64,000 nt of DNA, taken from contig CAVTEI010000003.1 of assembly GCA_963733765.1 (NCBI GenBank), positions 1,612,001 to 1,676,000 of the forward strand, written 5' to 3'. This document shows, in pieces, positions 26,050-33,767 of the stretch. Source of the DNA: DATKAS01 sp963733765. GTDB taxonomy: Bacteria; Actinomycetota; Acidimicrobiia; Acidimicrobiales; DATKAS01. A program made the position numbers and the translations under genes. Position 1 is the stretch's first letter. The number at the start of each line of letters is the position of its first letter. The notes below the pieces were generated by a model that saw only the letters and a list, made by a program, of their open reading frames with translations, did not search any database and had not been told where the DNA came from.

Positions 26050-26085
26050 CGCCCCGAATCGGGACTTGGGTCGGGACTTTGGTCA
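26050..26085 (-). repeat. Short tandem repeat after a stop codon
   Basis: On the minus strand, directly after the stop of APC copy 2, GACCAAAGTCCC and GACCCAAGTCCC form a 12-nt tandem pair. Unlike the 14-nt arrays it does not repeat the stop codon. Confidence 0.45.
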
Positions 26086-27931
26086 GTCGACGATGACGGG
26101 CACCGACGTGACGACCGTGTTGGGCCGGTAGAGCAGGCGGGCCTTCAGGGCGAGCGCGCTCTGGTTGTGCAGCACGTTCGTGTACCAGTGGGTGACGACG
26201 AACTCCGGGATGATCACCGTGATGATGTCGTCCTGGCTCTCGCTGTCGAGCTCGTCGAGATATCTCAGCACGGGGCGAGTGAGCTCGCGGTAGGCGGAGT
26301 GGAGGGTGTGCAGCTCCACCAAGATCTCGTGCTCGGCCCATTGCTTCTGGATCGAGTCCTGCTCCTCTTGGTTCGTGACCACGCAGACCGCGATGAGCCG
26401 GTCGGGGGCGAGCGACCGCGCGTAGGCGAGGGCTTGGAGCACCCCCTTGTTCACGCTGCCGACGAGCACGACGACGTTGTGGGTGTGACGCCGCGCCCGC
26501 CAGCCGGGTGGCACCGAGATGGCGTCGCGCACGTGTGCGTAGTGGCGACCGATCTGGAGGAACAGCACCACGATCGCCGGGATCACGACAGCGGGGATCC
26601 AGGCGCCCTGCGTGAACTTCGAGACAACGACGACGAGCGCAACGACCAACGTCGCCGCCGCGCCGATCAGGCTGATCGTCGATCGGTGCTTCCAGCCGGC
26701 CCCGCGATGCGTGCGTTGGAAGCGGAACATGCCGAACTGCGACAGCGTGAAGCTCGTGAACACTCCGACCGCGTACAGCGGGATGAGCGCAGCGGTGTTG
26801 CCGTCGAAGACGACGATGAGCAGCGCGGCGAGCCCGGCGAGGAAGACGATGCCGTTCGAGAACACGAGGCGATCGCCGCGATTGGCCATCTGCCTCGGGA
26901 GATAGCCGTCGCGCGAGATGATCGACGAGAGCCGGGGGAAGTCGGCGAAAGCGGTGTTCGCGGCGAGGATCAGGATCGCGAAGGTCGAGAACTGCAGCAC
27001 GTAATACATGACCGAGCCGTCCCCGAACACGGCTTTGCCCAGGATCGAGAGCAGCGTCTCCTCTTCGGAAACGGTTGGTTGCAGACGGTGCGTGAGCACC
27101 GCCAGCCCGAAGAAGGCCGTGGCGAGGATGCTCGCCATCCACGTGAGGGTGATCGCCGCATTGCGTGACTCGGGCCGTCGGAAACGCGGGCACCCCATCG
27201 GCGATCGCCTCGACACCGGTGAGTGCCACCGCGCCCGAGGAGAAGGCGCGCAACATGATCAGAGCAGTCGTGCCGGTGAGCAGCGCGCCGTTGTCGGTGA
27301 TCTCGTTGAGGGCCTCTTCGTTCACGGGCAGCACGCCGAGCTCGCCGAGATAGGAGCGGAGGAGGCCGACGATGATGAGCGCGAACAGCGCGAACACGTA
27401 GACGTAGGTCGGGCCCGCGAACAGCCGACCCGACTCCTTCAGCCCGCGCAGGTTCGCCACAGTCATCAACGTGATGAAAGCAATGCAGAGCACGACCCGG
27501 TACTCGAGGAGCTCCGGGAAGGCGGAGTCGATGGCGGCGACACCGGCGGAAACCGATACCGCGACGGTGAGCACGTAGTCGACCAGGATCGACGCGCCCG
27601 CCACCAGCGACGGCATCTTCCCGAGGTTCTCGCGCGACACGACATAGCTCCCGCCCCCCTGCGGGTAGGCCTTGATGGTCTGCCGATAGCTGGTGACGAC
27701 GATCGCGAGCAAGACGCACACGACGAGAGCGAGGGGAACGATGTCGTTGAGCGCCGCCATGCCCGCCACGGGCACGAGCACCAGCAGGATCTCTTGGGTC
27801 GCATAGGCCGTCGAAGAGATCGCGTCGCTGGCGAACACGGCGAGAGCGACGGTCTTGGACAGCCGTTGATGGTGTTCCTCGCTGCTCGCGATGGGGACAC
27901 CGACGAGCACTCGTTTCAGGCGTCCCCACAC
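26083..27931 (-). CDS. APC-superfamily permease, copy 2 (frameshifted)
   Basis: A paralogue of the downstream permease with the same architecture. The N-terminal frame (from GTG 27931) covers the first helices (FASDAISSTAYATQE, PQGGGSYVVSRENLG) to GVEAIADGVPAF. An extra base at about 27178 then shifts the frame, and coding resumes as RRPESRNAAITLTWM through the C-terminal soluble domain. The paralogue reads straight through the same point (GVPAFRPPEPRNAARTLIWM), which proves the indel. The full product would be about 615 aa. Confidence 0.88.
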
Positions 27932-27961
27932 GGCCGCTCATGCTGTCATGACTCACGGCCG
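27931..27961. promoter_or_regulatory. Nested inverted repeat between the APC and TrkA genes
   Basis: CGGCCG (27931-27936) and CGGCCG (27956-27961) enclose TCATG-ctgt-CATGA (27938-27951). It sits in the 78-bp divergent intergenic region and overlaps the APC start. It could be an operator for coordinated control; no regulator is known. Confidence 0.35.
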
Positions 27962-27995
27962 GCCTCGGGCAGCGTGATGCCTCAGACGCGGTGCC

Positions 27996-28001
27996 TAGGA
28001 T
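27996..28001 (+). promoter_or_regulatory. -10 box for the first TrkA gene
   Basis: TAGGAT lies 8 nt before GTG 28010, predicting a leaderless transcript. Confidence 0.55.
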
Positions 28002-28009
28002 GACCGCCC

Positions 28010-28672
28010 GTGCACGTCGTGGTGGTGGGCTGTGGCCGAGTGGGGTCGTCGTTGGGCACGAGCCTCATCGAAGCCGGTCACTCCGTCGCGATCATCGACA
28101 AGCGGCCCGAAGCGTTCGACCGGCTGGGCCCGTCATTCGGCGGCCAAACGATCAGCGGCATCGGATTCGACCGCGATCGCCTTCAAGAGGCCGGAATCGA
28201 GAAGGCGACGGCGCTCGCCGCCGTCACCAACGGCGACAACTCGAACATCATGATCGCCCGGGTCGCGCGCGAGACCTACAACGTCGAGCGGGTGGTCGCC
28301 CGCATCTACGACCCTCGGAGGGCGGCGATCTACCAGCGCCTCGGCATCCCAACTGTCGCGACTGTGTCGTGGGCGTCAGAGCGCGTGATGCGCCACATCC
28401 TCCCCGAGCTGTCAGCAGTCGACTGGGTTGACCCCAGCGCCAAGGTGTGCCTCGTCGAACGAGCGATACCTGCACGATGGGCGGGCCGGATGGTGTCCGA
28501 GCTCGACGAGCCGGGACGCGTGCGAGTCGCGGCCGTCGGTCGCCTCGGCGTCGCGCAGATCCCCAAGCCCGACCTCGTGGTCCAGGAGGGCGACATCGCC
28601 TACGTCGCCCTGGCCGGCGACGCGATCGCCGCATTCGATTCCCGGCTGGCCGAAGGCGGAGGACCGCACTGA
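28010..28672 (+). CDS. TrkA/Ktr-type potassium channel regulatory subunit, first of pair
   Basis: A 220-aa RCK protein that gates K+ uptake in response to nucleotides. The N-terminal Rossmann motif VVVGCGRVGSSLG binds NAD(H) or ATP, with an acidic strand end (AIIDKRPEAF). A C-terminal TrkA-C domain follows (about residues 135-215). It pairs with the next gene through a TGATG overlap, like mycobacterial CeoB/CeoC. No Trk/Ktr membrane subunit lies in the window, but APC permeases are divergent neighbours. Confidence 0.92.
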   Translation: MHVVVVGCGRVGSSLGTSLIEAGHSVAIIDKRPEAFDRLGPSFGGQTISGIGFDRDRLQEAGIEKATALAAVTNGDNSNIMIARVARETYNVERVVARIYDPRRAAIYQRLGIPTVATVSWASERVMRHILPELSAVDWVDPSAKVCLVERAIPARWAGRMVSELDEPGRVRVAAVGRLGVAQIPKPDLVVQEGDIAYVALAGDAIAAFDSRLAEGGGPH

Positions 28673-29379
28673 TGCGGGTGGTGATCGCGGGCGGCGGGAG
28701 TGTCGGCAAGTTCATCGCCGAGTCGTTGCACAACGGTGGTCACGAGGTGCTCATCGTCGACAACGATGCGGCGGTGGTCCGGCGCGCGGTCGCGGCGAAC
28801 GAGCCTCCTGGCGTTCCGTGGATGAAGGCCGACGCGTGTGAGGTGAGCCGGTTGGCCGAGGCCGGCGTCGACAAGGCCGATGTCGTCGCGGCGGTCACCG
28901 GAGACGACGAGGACAACCTGGTCGTCTCGTTGCTCGCCAAGCAGGAGTTCGGCGTGCCGCGTGTCGTCGCTCGTGTGAACAACCCGAAGAACGAGTGGAT
29001 GTTCAACGAGAGCTGGGGCGTCGATGTCGCCGTGTCGACGCCGCACCTCCTGACCGCGATGGTGGAGGAGGCGGTCTCAGTTGGCTCGTTCGTGCGCATC
29101 CTGTCGTTCGAGGGGGGACGGGCCCGCCTCGCGGAAGTGACGCTGGCCGAGAACTCGCCCGCGAACGACAAGGAGATCGTCGACCTCGACCTGCCCCGAG
29201 ATTCGACGGTCGTCGCCGTCCTTCGGCACGACCGCCTGGTGGTGCCCCGGGGCGACACGATGCTGCGGGCGGGCGACGAAGTGCTCGTGCTCGTCACGGA
29301 CGAGTCAGAGGAAGGCGTGCGCGCGATCCTGACCGGCGCGGGCCCCGAAGCCAGCAGCTCTCAAGCCAGCAGCGTGTAG
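28672..29379 (+). CDS. TrkA/Ktr-type potassium channel regulatory subunit, second of pair
   Basis: A 235-aa RCK protein paralogous to the previous gene. VVIAGGGSVGKFIAESL is the nucleotide-binding loop; RVNNPKNEWMFNESWGVDVAVSTP ends the N-domain; the C-terminal TrkA-C part (LPRDSTVVAVLRHDRLVVP) follows. The start is fixed by the TGATG junction. The last 19 bp overlap the convergent OB-fold gene. Confidence 0.92.
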   Translation: MRVVIAGGGSVGKFIAESLHNGGHEVLIVDNDAAVVRRAVAANEPPGVPWMKADACEVSRLAEAGVDKADVVAAVTGDDEDNLVVSLLAKQEFGVPRVVARVNNPKNEWMFNESWGVDVAVSTPHLLTAMVEEAVSVGSFVRILSFEGGRARLAEVTLAENSPANDKEIVDLDLPRDSTVVAVLRHDRLVVPRGDTMLRAGDEVLVLVTDESEEGVRAILTGAGPEASSSQASSV

Positions 29380-29714
29380 GCGGGGTTCAGGATCACGAGC
29401 CGGCCCCGCTCGTTGTGCGCGACCCCTTCGACGAGGACACCACGGCCCGGGTGCAGCCCGCCGATCGAACGCCGGCCGGTGAACACCACCATGACTTCGC
29501 CGGTGCCGTCGGAAAGCACTGCCTCAGTAGAGGGTGATCCGGCGCGCGGTACCACGCGGAGCCGCTGCACCTCACCGCCGACGCGCACCGGCACCCGTGT
29601 CGGCATCTCAGCTATCTCGGTGACGCCCAACCCGGAATAGCGGTCGTGGAGCCGGGCGGCGTCGAGCTCCTCGACAGAGGCAGTGAGGCGGCGCCTGAGG
29701 TCCTTGAGTCCCAC
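29361..29714 (-). CDS. OB-fold nucleic-acid-binding protein (Rv2694c-like)
   Basis: A 117-aa protein with an N-terminal helix (DLRRRLTASVEELDA) and a C-terminal OB-fold strand set (VPVRVGGEVQRLRVVP, VMVVFTGRRSI, GVLVEGVAHNERGRLVI). The equivalent mycobacterial protein also lies beside the TrkA pair, so synteny supports the call. The GTG at 29714 is the first plausible start. It may bind RNA or ssDNA; the partner is unknown. Confidence 0.8.
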   Translation of the reverse strand: MGLKDLRRRLTASVEELDAARLHDRYSGLGVTEIAEMPTRVPVRVGGEVQRLRVVPRAGSPSTEAVLSDGTGEVMVVFTGRRSIGGLHPGRGVLVEGVAHNERGRLVILNPAYTLLA

Positions 29715-29751
29715 GGGGTCAGCCTGGCACAGGCTCTGGATACGCGGCCGG

Positions 29752-29757
29752 TACCCT
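29752..29757 (+). promoter_or_regulatory. -10 box for the surface protein gene
   Basis: TACCCT lies 8 nt before GTG 29766, making that GTG, rather than an upstream ATG, the likely start of a leaderless transcript. Confidence 0.5.
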
Positions 29758-29765
29758 TCGCCACC

Positions 29766-30242
29766 GTGGCGACGCGCAAGCTCATCTTCGCCGCGCTGGT
29801 GTGCGGCCTCGCGATCCTCCTCGCCGGCGGGGTCTGGTTGGTGTCGAGCAGCTCCGACGACGACTCGTCGAACGGCGACCTCCTGCAGATGGGGCAACCG
29901 GCCACGCTCAGCGGGGTGACGGCAACGGTGGCCGACGCGCAGACCGCGGGCGGCACTGCGGTGCTGATCGTCGACATGTCCATCGCTCCCGACGGCCCCA
30001 GCGAGGTCACCGACCTCTCCACCGGCTGGTCGTTGCTGAGTCCCACTGGGGCAGCCGTCACGATGGTGCCCGATGCCCAACCACCCGCGACCATCGAGTC
30101 GTGCACTACTGCCACCGCAACCCCGGCTTCGTCGGCGCGCTGTGCGGTGTCGTTCACCCTGAGCGAGCCGACGGGATCGCTGATCGGGTACACGGCGGTC
30201 TGGGAGCGCGGGGGCGAGCGGGCCGCCTGGCTTGTCCAATGA
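29766..30242 (+). CDS. Membrane-anchored extracellular protein, DUF4352-like
   Basis: A 158-aa protein. VATRKLIFAALVCGLAILLAG at the N-terminus (about residues 5-25) is a membrane anchor or uncleaved signal. A Ser/Asp-rich linker (SSSSDDDSSNG) follows, then a ~110-aa beta-rich domain (QPATLSGVTATVADAQ, AVLIVDMSIAPDG) that resembles the Ig-like DUF4352 fold. Two cysteines near the C-terminus could form a disulfide. It opens the ATP-grasp/alpha-E/transglutaminase cluster. Its stop starts a 14-nt tandem array. Confidence 0.7.
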   Translation: MATRKLIFAALVCGLAILLAGGVWLVSSSSDDDSSNGDLLQMGQPATLSGVTATVADAQTAGGTAVLIVDMSIAPDGPSEVTDLSTGWSLLSPTGAAVTMVPDAQPPATIESCTTATATPASSARCAVSFTLSEPTGSLIGYTAVWERGGERAAWLVQ

Positions 30243-30295
30243 CGGTCGTCCAATGACGGCCGTCCGGTGACGTTCGCCCCGTGACGCTGTTCGCC
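30240..30295 (+). repeat. 14-nt tandem array from a stop codon to the next start codon
   Basis: TGA recurs at 30240, 30254, 30268 and 30282. The first is the stop of the surface-protein gene and the last lies inside the GTGACG that begins the ATP-grasp gene. Units share the pattern TGACG-n-CGTCC. The array exactly fills the intergenic gap. Confidence 0.75.
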
Positions 30296-31729
30296 GGATA
30301 TGAGCACGAGGGCTTCTTCGACGAGTTCGTCGACGGGGACGGCGAGGTGCGGTCCCACTATCGCCAGCTCGCCCTTCGTCTCGGGGCGCTGAGCCCCGAC
30401 GAGCTCAATCGGCGCGAACGGCTCCGCGACGCGGCGTTCCGATCGGCGGGCATCACGTTCACCGTCTACGGCGAGGACTCAGGGCTCGAGCGAACGTTCC
30501 CGATGGATCTCGTCCCGCGGATCATCCCCCCGGGCGAGTGGGCGCACATCGAGCAGGGCTTGGGGCAACGGGTCACGGCGCTCAACATGTTCCTCGACGA
30601 CCTTTACGTCGGAGAGCGCGCCGCGGTGAAGGACAACATCGTCCCGATCGGCCTCGTCACCTCGAGCGACGGCTTCGAACGTGAGGCCTTCGGCATCCCG
30701 GTGCCGCGTGGCGCCCGCTGCCTCGTGGCCGGCATCGACCTCGTCCGCGACGCCGAAGGCACCTATCTCGTCCTCGAGGACAACCTTCGCAACCCGAGCG
30801 GCATCTCCTACGTCCTGGAGAACCGCGCTGCGATGACCCGCGTGCTCCCCGGCGTGTTCGGCACCCATCGTGTGCAGGCGGTCGATCACTACGGAGCATC
30901 GCTTCTCGCCGCCCTTCGCCATGTCGCGCCGGCAGCCGCGGGCGACCCCTGCGTCGTCGTGCTCACCCCGGGCGTGTTCAACGCGGCCTACTTCGAGCAC
31001 GCGTTCCTCGCGCGGCAGATGGGCGTGGAGCTCGTCGAAGGCCCCGATCTCGTGGTGGACGAGCACGTCGTCTTCATGCGCACCACCCGAGGGCTCGAGC
31101 GCATCGACGTGATCTACCGGCGCATCGACGACGCGTACCTCGATCCCGTGACGTTCCGGCGCGACTCGATGATCGGTGTGCCGGGGCTGCTCGCCGCGGC
31201 GCGGGCCGGCAACGTCACGATCGCGAACGCGGTCGGCAACGGGGTCGCGGACGACAAAGCGATGTACGCCTTCGTGCCGGACCTCATCCGGTACTACCTC
31301 AACGAGGAGCCGCTGCTCCCCAACGTCGACACGTACCTGCTCTGGGACCCAGACCAGCGAGCCCTGGTGCTCGATCGGCTCGACGAGCTGGTTGTGAAGC
31401 CGGTGTCGGGCTCAGGCGGCTACGGGATGCTGATCGGGCCGCAGGCGACTGACGCCGACATCGCCCAGTTCCGCCAGCACATCGAGGACGACCCGCGCGG
31501 CTACATCGCGCAGGAGATCGTGCAGCTCTCCCGTCACCCCACACTCGTCGGCGATCACCTCGAGGGCCGCCACGTCGACCTCCGGCCGTTCGTGCTCTCC
31601 GGGGAGCGCATCGAAGTGATCCCGGGCGGGCTCACGCGCGTGGCGCTGCGCAAGGGGTCGCTCGTCGTGAACTCCTCCCAGGGCGGCGGCTCGAAGGACA
31701 CCTGGGTGCTGGCAGGGGAGGGCGACTGA
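30281..31729 (+). CDS. Circularly permuted ATP-grasp type 2 protein
   Basis: A 482-aa protein of the DUF404/DUF407 group (Rv2411c-like), predicted to form peptide or amide bonds using ATP. Visible marks are YGEDSGLERTFPMDLVPRII near residue 62, LVLEDNLRNPSGISYVLENR around 165 and the C-terminal VVKPVSGSGGYGMLIGP ATP-binding loop near 372. In many bacteria it is fused to or followed by an alpha-E protein and a transglutaminase-like protease, exactly as here. Its TGA overlaps the alpha-E start. The peptide it makes is unknown. Confidence 0.92.
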   Translation: MTLFAGYEHEGFFDEFVDGDGEVRSHYRQLALRLGALSPDELNRRERLRDAAFRSAGITFTVYGEDSGLERTFPMDLVPRIIPPGEWAHIEQGLGQRVTALNMFLDDLYVGERAAVKDNIVPIGLVTSSDGFEREAFGIPVPRGARCLVAGIDLVRDAEGTYLVLEDNLRNPSGISYVLENRAAMTRVLPGVFGTHRVQAVDHYGASLLAALRHVAPAAAGDPCVVVLTPGVFNAAYFEHAFLARQMGVELVEGPDLVVDEHVVFMRTTRGLERIDVIYRRIDDAYLDPVTFRRDSMIGVPGLLAAARAGNVTIANAVGNGVADDKAMYAFVPDLIRYYLNEEPLLPNVDTYLLWDPDQRALVLDRLDELVVKPVSGSGGYGMLIGPQATDADIAQFRQHIEDDPRGYIAQEIVQLSRHPTLVGDHLEGRHVDLRPFVLSGERIEVIPGGLTRVALRKGSLVVNSSQGGGSKDTWVLAGEGD

Positions 31730-32707
31730 TGCTCGCCCGACATGCGGAGTCGATGTTCTGGATGGGGCGGTACATGGAGAGGGCAGAGGACACCGCCCGC
31801 ATGCTCGACGTCACCTACCACGGCCTCCTCGAGTCGCCCCCCGAAGAGGCGACGCGTTCGTGGCTCGACCTGCTCTCGGTCCTGAACCTCGACCAAGGGT
31901 TCGCCGATCGCCACACCGAAGTGACCGCCGCCATCGTCAGCGAGTTCCTCGTGCTCGACGAGAAGAACCCGGGCGCGATCGTGAGCTCGGTCGGGCGCGG
32001 CGCGAGAGAACGCCCGGAGCGTGCGGGAGCTCATCTCCACCGAGCTGTGGGAGGCCGTGAACATGTTCTGGCTCGAGCTGCTCGCCCGCAACCTGCGTGC
32101 GGATCTCGAGCAGCAGCCCTACGAGCTCTACGGGCTCGTGAAGCGGCGGTGCCAGACCGTGAACGGCGTGGCCGCGGAGACGATGTCGCGCGACGACGGA
32201 TGGCGCTTCCTGATGCTCGGCTGGATGCTCGAACGCACCGAGATGACCTGCCGGTTGCTGAACGTGCGCTACGGCGAGCTCGCCGGTGCTACCGACCTCG
32301 CCGGCTTCCACGTGCTCGTCGGCGCGCTGAAGTCGGCCTCGGCATCCGAGGCGTACCGAAAGGTGTACGGCGCAGCGATGGATCCGGCCCGCGTCGTCGA
32401 ATTCCTGCTGCTGTCTCGCACGTTTCCGCGGAGCGTGCTTTATTGCCTCCGCCAGACCGAGCGCGACTTGGCTCGGCTCACAGCAGGTGAGTCCCTCACG
32501 CGGCCCGAGCGCATCCTCGGTCGCATCCGGGCCGAGCTCGAGTTCTGTGACGTCAACGAGCTCCTCGGCGACGGCCTCCAGTCGTATCTCGATCGAGTGC
32601 AGGAGGCGGTGCGTGAGGCGTCCGAGGCGATCGGCCAGCAGTACTTCCGAAACCTGCTTGTCGATCTCCATCCGCTCGAGCTCCGGCGACCGGGCGAAGG
32701 GAGCTAG
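31729..32707 (+). CDS. Alpha-E domain protein (frameshifted)
   Basis: This all-helical partner of the ATP-grasp protein (Rv2410c-like) opens with LARHAESMFWMGRYMERAEDTARMLDVTYH, shown here only by its key ends (MFWMGRYMERAE). An extra C at about 31996-32000 breaks the frame at SSVGR / ARENARSVRELIS; it resumes with ELWEAVNMFWLEL and continues to the stop. Corrected length is about 325 aa, normal for the family. It is thought to be a helper for peptide synthesis or transfer, but biochemical data are sparse. Confidence 0.88.
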
Positions 32708-32710
32708 CGG

Positions 32711-33697
32711 GTGCGACTCGACATCCGCTACCGCACGAGGTTCGAGTACGACGCCCCGGTGAGGGAGTCGCAGAACGAGCTGCGCGCCGCGCCGATGAGC
32801 GACCCCCGCCAGCTGCTGATCTCCTACCGGGTGTCGACGACCCCGGCGTCACGGGTGTTCAGCTTCACCGACTATTGGGGAACCCGCGTCGACGCGTTCG
32901 GTGTGCGTGAGCCGCACGACTCCCTCGAGGTCGTCGCCGAGGCTTCCGTCGAGACGCGACGGGCGCCCATGTTCACGGCTTCTCCTCACATCGATTCGGT
33001 GCGGGACGAAGCATTCCGCGAGGAGCATCTCGAGTATCTGCAACGCAGCCCACACGCGGACTGGGGGCCCCAAGTGACCGAGGAAGCGACTCGTCAGGCC
33101 GGGGCGAGCGGGACGGATCTCGTCGGTGTCGTGCTCGCCCTTCATCGACACGTAGGCGGGGCGATCCGGTACGAGCCGGGGTCGACCTACGTTGGTGTCG
33201 AGGTGGACGAGGTGCTTGCGCGGCGCGTGGGTGTCTGCCAGGACTTCGCTCACCTGGCGGTGGCGATGTGCCGCAGCATCGGCATCCCGGCGCGGTACGT
33301 GTCCGGCTATCTCTTCACGACGGACGACGCAACCGGCGAAGACCCTGAGGCCGACGTCGTGCGGGTGCAGACCCACGCGTGGTTCGAAGCGGCGATCCCT
33401 GGCGTGGGCTGGCTCGCTCTCGATCCGACGAACTCCTCGGAGGTAGGGCTGCGCCACGTGACGATCGGACACGGGCGGGACTATGACGACGTGCCCCCGC
33501 TGCGGGGAGTCGTCGCGGGTGCGGCCACACCTTCGCTCGGCGTCGTCGTCGACATCCGTCGATTGGCACCCACGAGTGCCGCGGCGGATGCGGCCGCTGC
33601 GCAAGCGCGCGCAACCGCGGCGGCGCAGCAGCGAATGGACGAGGCGCGTGCCCGGCGCGCTCACCTCGCCCAGCAAGCCCAACAAGCCCAGCAGTGA
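32711..33697 (+). CDS. Transglutaminase-like cysteine protease
   Basis: A 328-aa protein of the bacterial transglutaminase-like family (Rv2409c-like). The N-terminal beta domain (RLDIRYRTRFEYDAPVRES) is followed by the catalytic domain with Cys176 (GVCQDFAHL), His222 (THAWFEA) and Asp238 (DPTN). The last ~50 residues are Ala/Gln/Arg-rich with a repeating QQAQQAQQ end, unusual for the family and probably a helical tail. It likely cleaves or transfers peptides made by the ATP-grasp protein. The GTG start follows GAAGGGAGC. Confidence 0.92.
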   Translation: MRLDIRYRTRFEYDAPVRESQNELRAAPMSDPRQLLISYRVSTTPASRVFSFTDYWGTRVDAFGVREPHDSLEVVAEASVETRRAPMFTASPHIDSVRDEAFREEHLEYLQRSPHADWGPQVTEEATRQAGASGTDLVGVVLALHRHVGGAIRYEPGSTYVGVEVDEVLARRVGVCQDFAHLAVAMCRSIGIPARYVSGYLFTTDDATGEDPEADVVRVQTHAWFEAAIPGVGWLALDPTNSSEVGLRHVTIGHGRDYDDVPPLRGVVAGAATPSLGVVVDIRRLAPTSAAADAAAAQARATAAAQQRMDEARARRAHLAQQAQQAQQ

Positions 33698-33739
33698 ACG
33701 GCCGGCAGTGAACGGCCGGCAGTGAACGGCCGGCAGTGA
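33695..33739 (+). repeat. Perfect 14-nt tandem array on a stop codon
   Basis: Three perfect copies of TGAACGGCCGGCAG run from the transglutaminase stop (33695), followed by a fourth TGA at 33737. The arrays at 503 and 30240 have the same 14-nt period and the same phase relative to the stop. Confidence 0.85.
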
Positions 33740-33755
33740 CCTTGATGACCGGCGG

Positions 33756-33761
33756 TAGCCT
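33756..33761 (+). promoter_or_regulatory. -10 box for lpdA
   Basis: TAGCCT lies 6 nt before GTG 33768, directly after the repeat array, predicting a separate leaderless transcript for lpdA. Confidence 0.55.
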
Positions 33762-33767
33762 GCAGCC

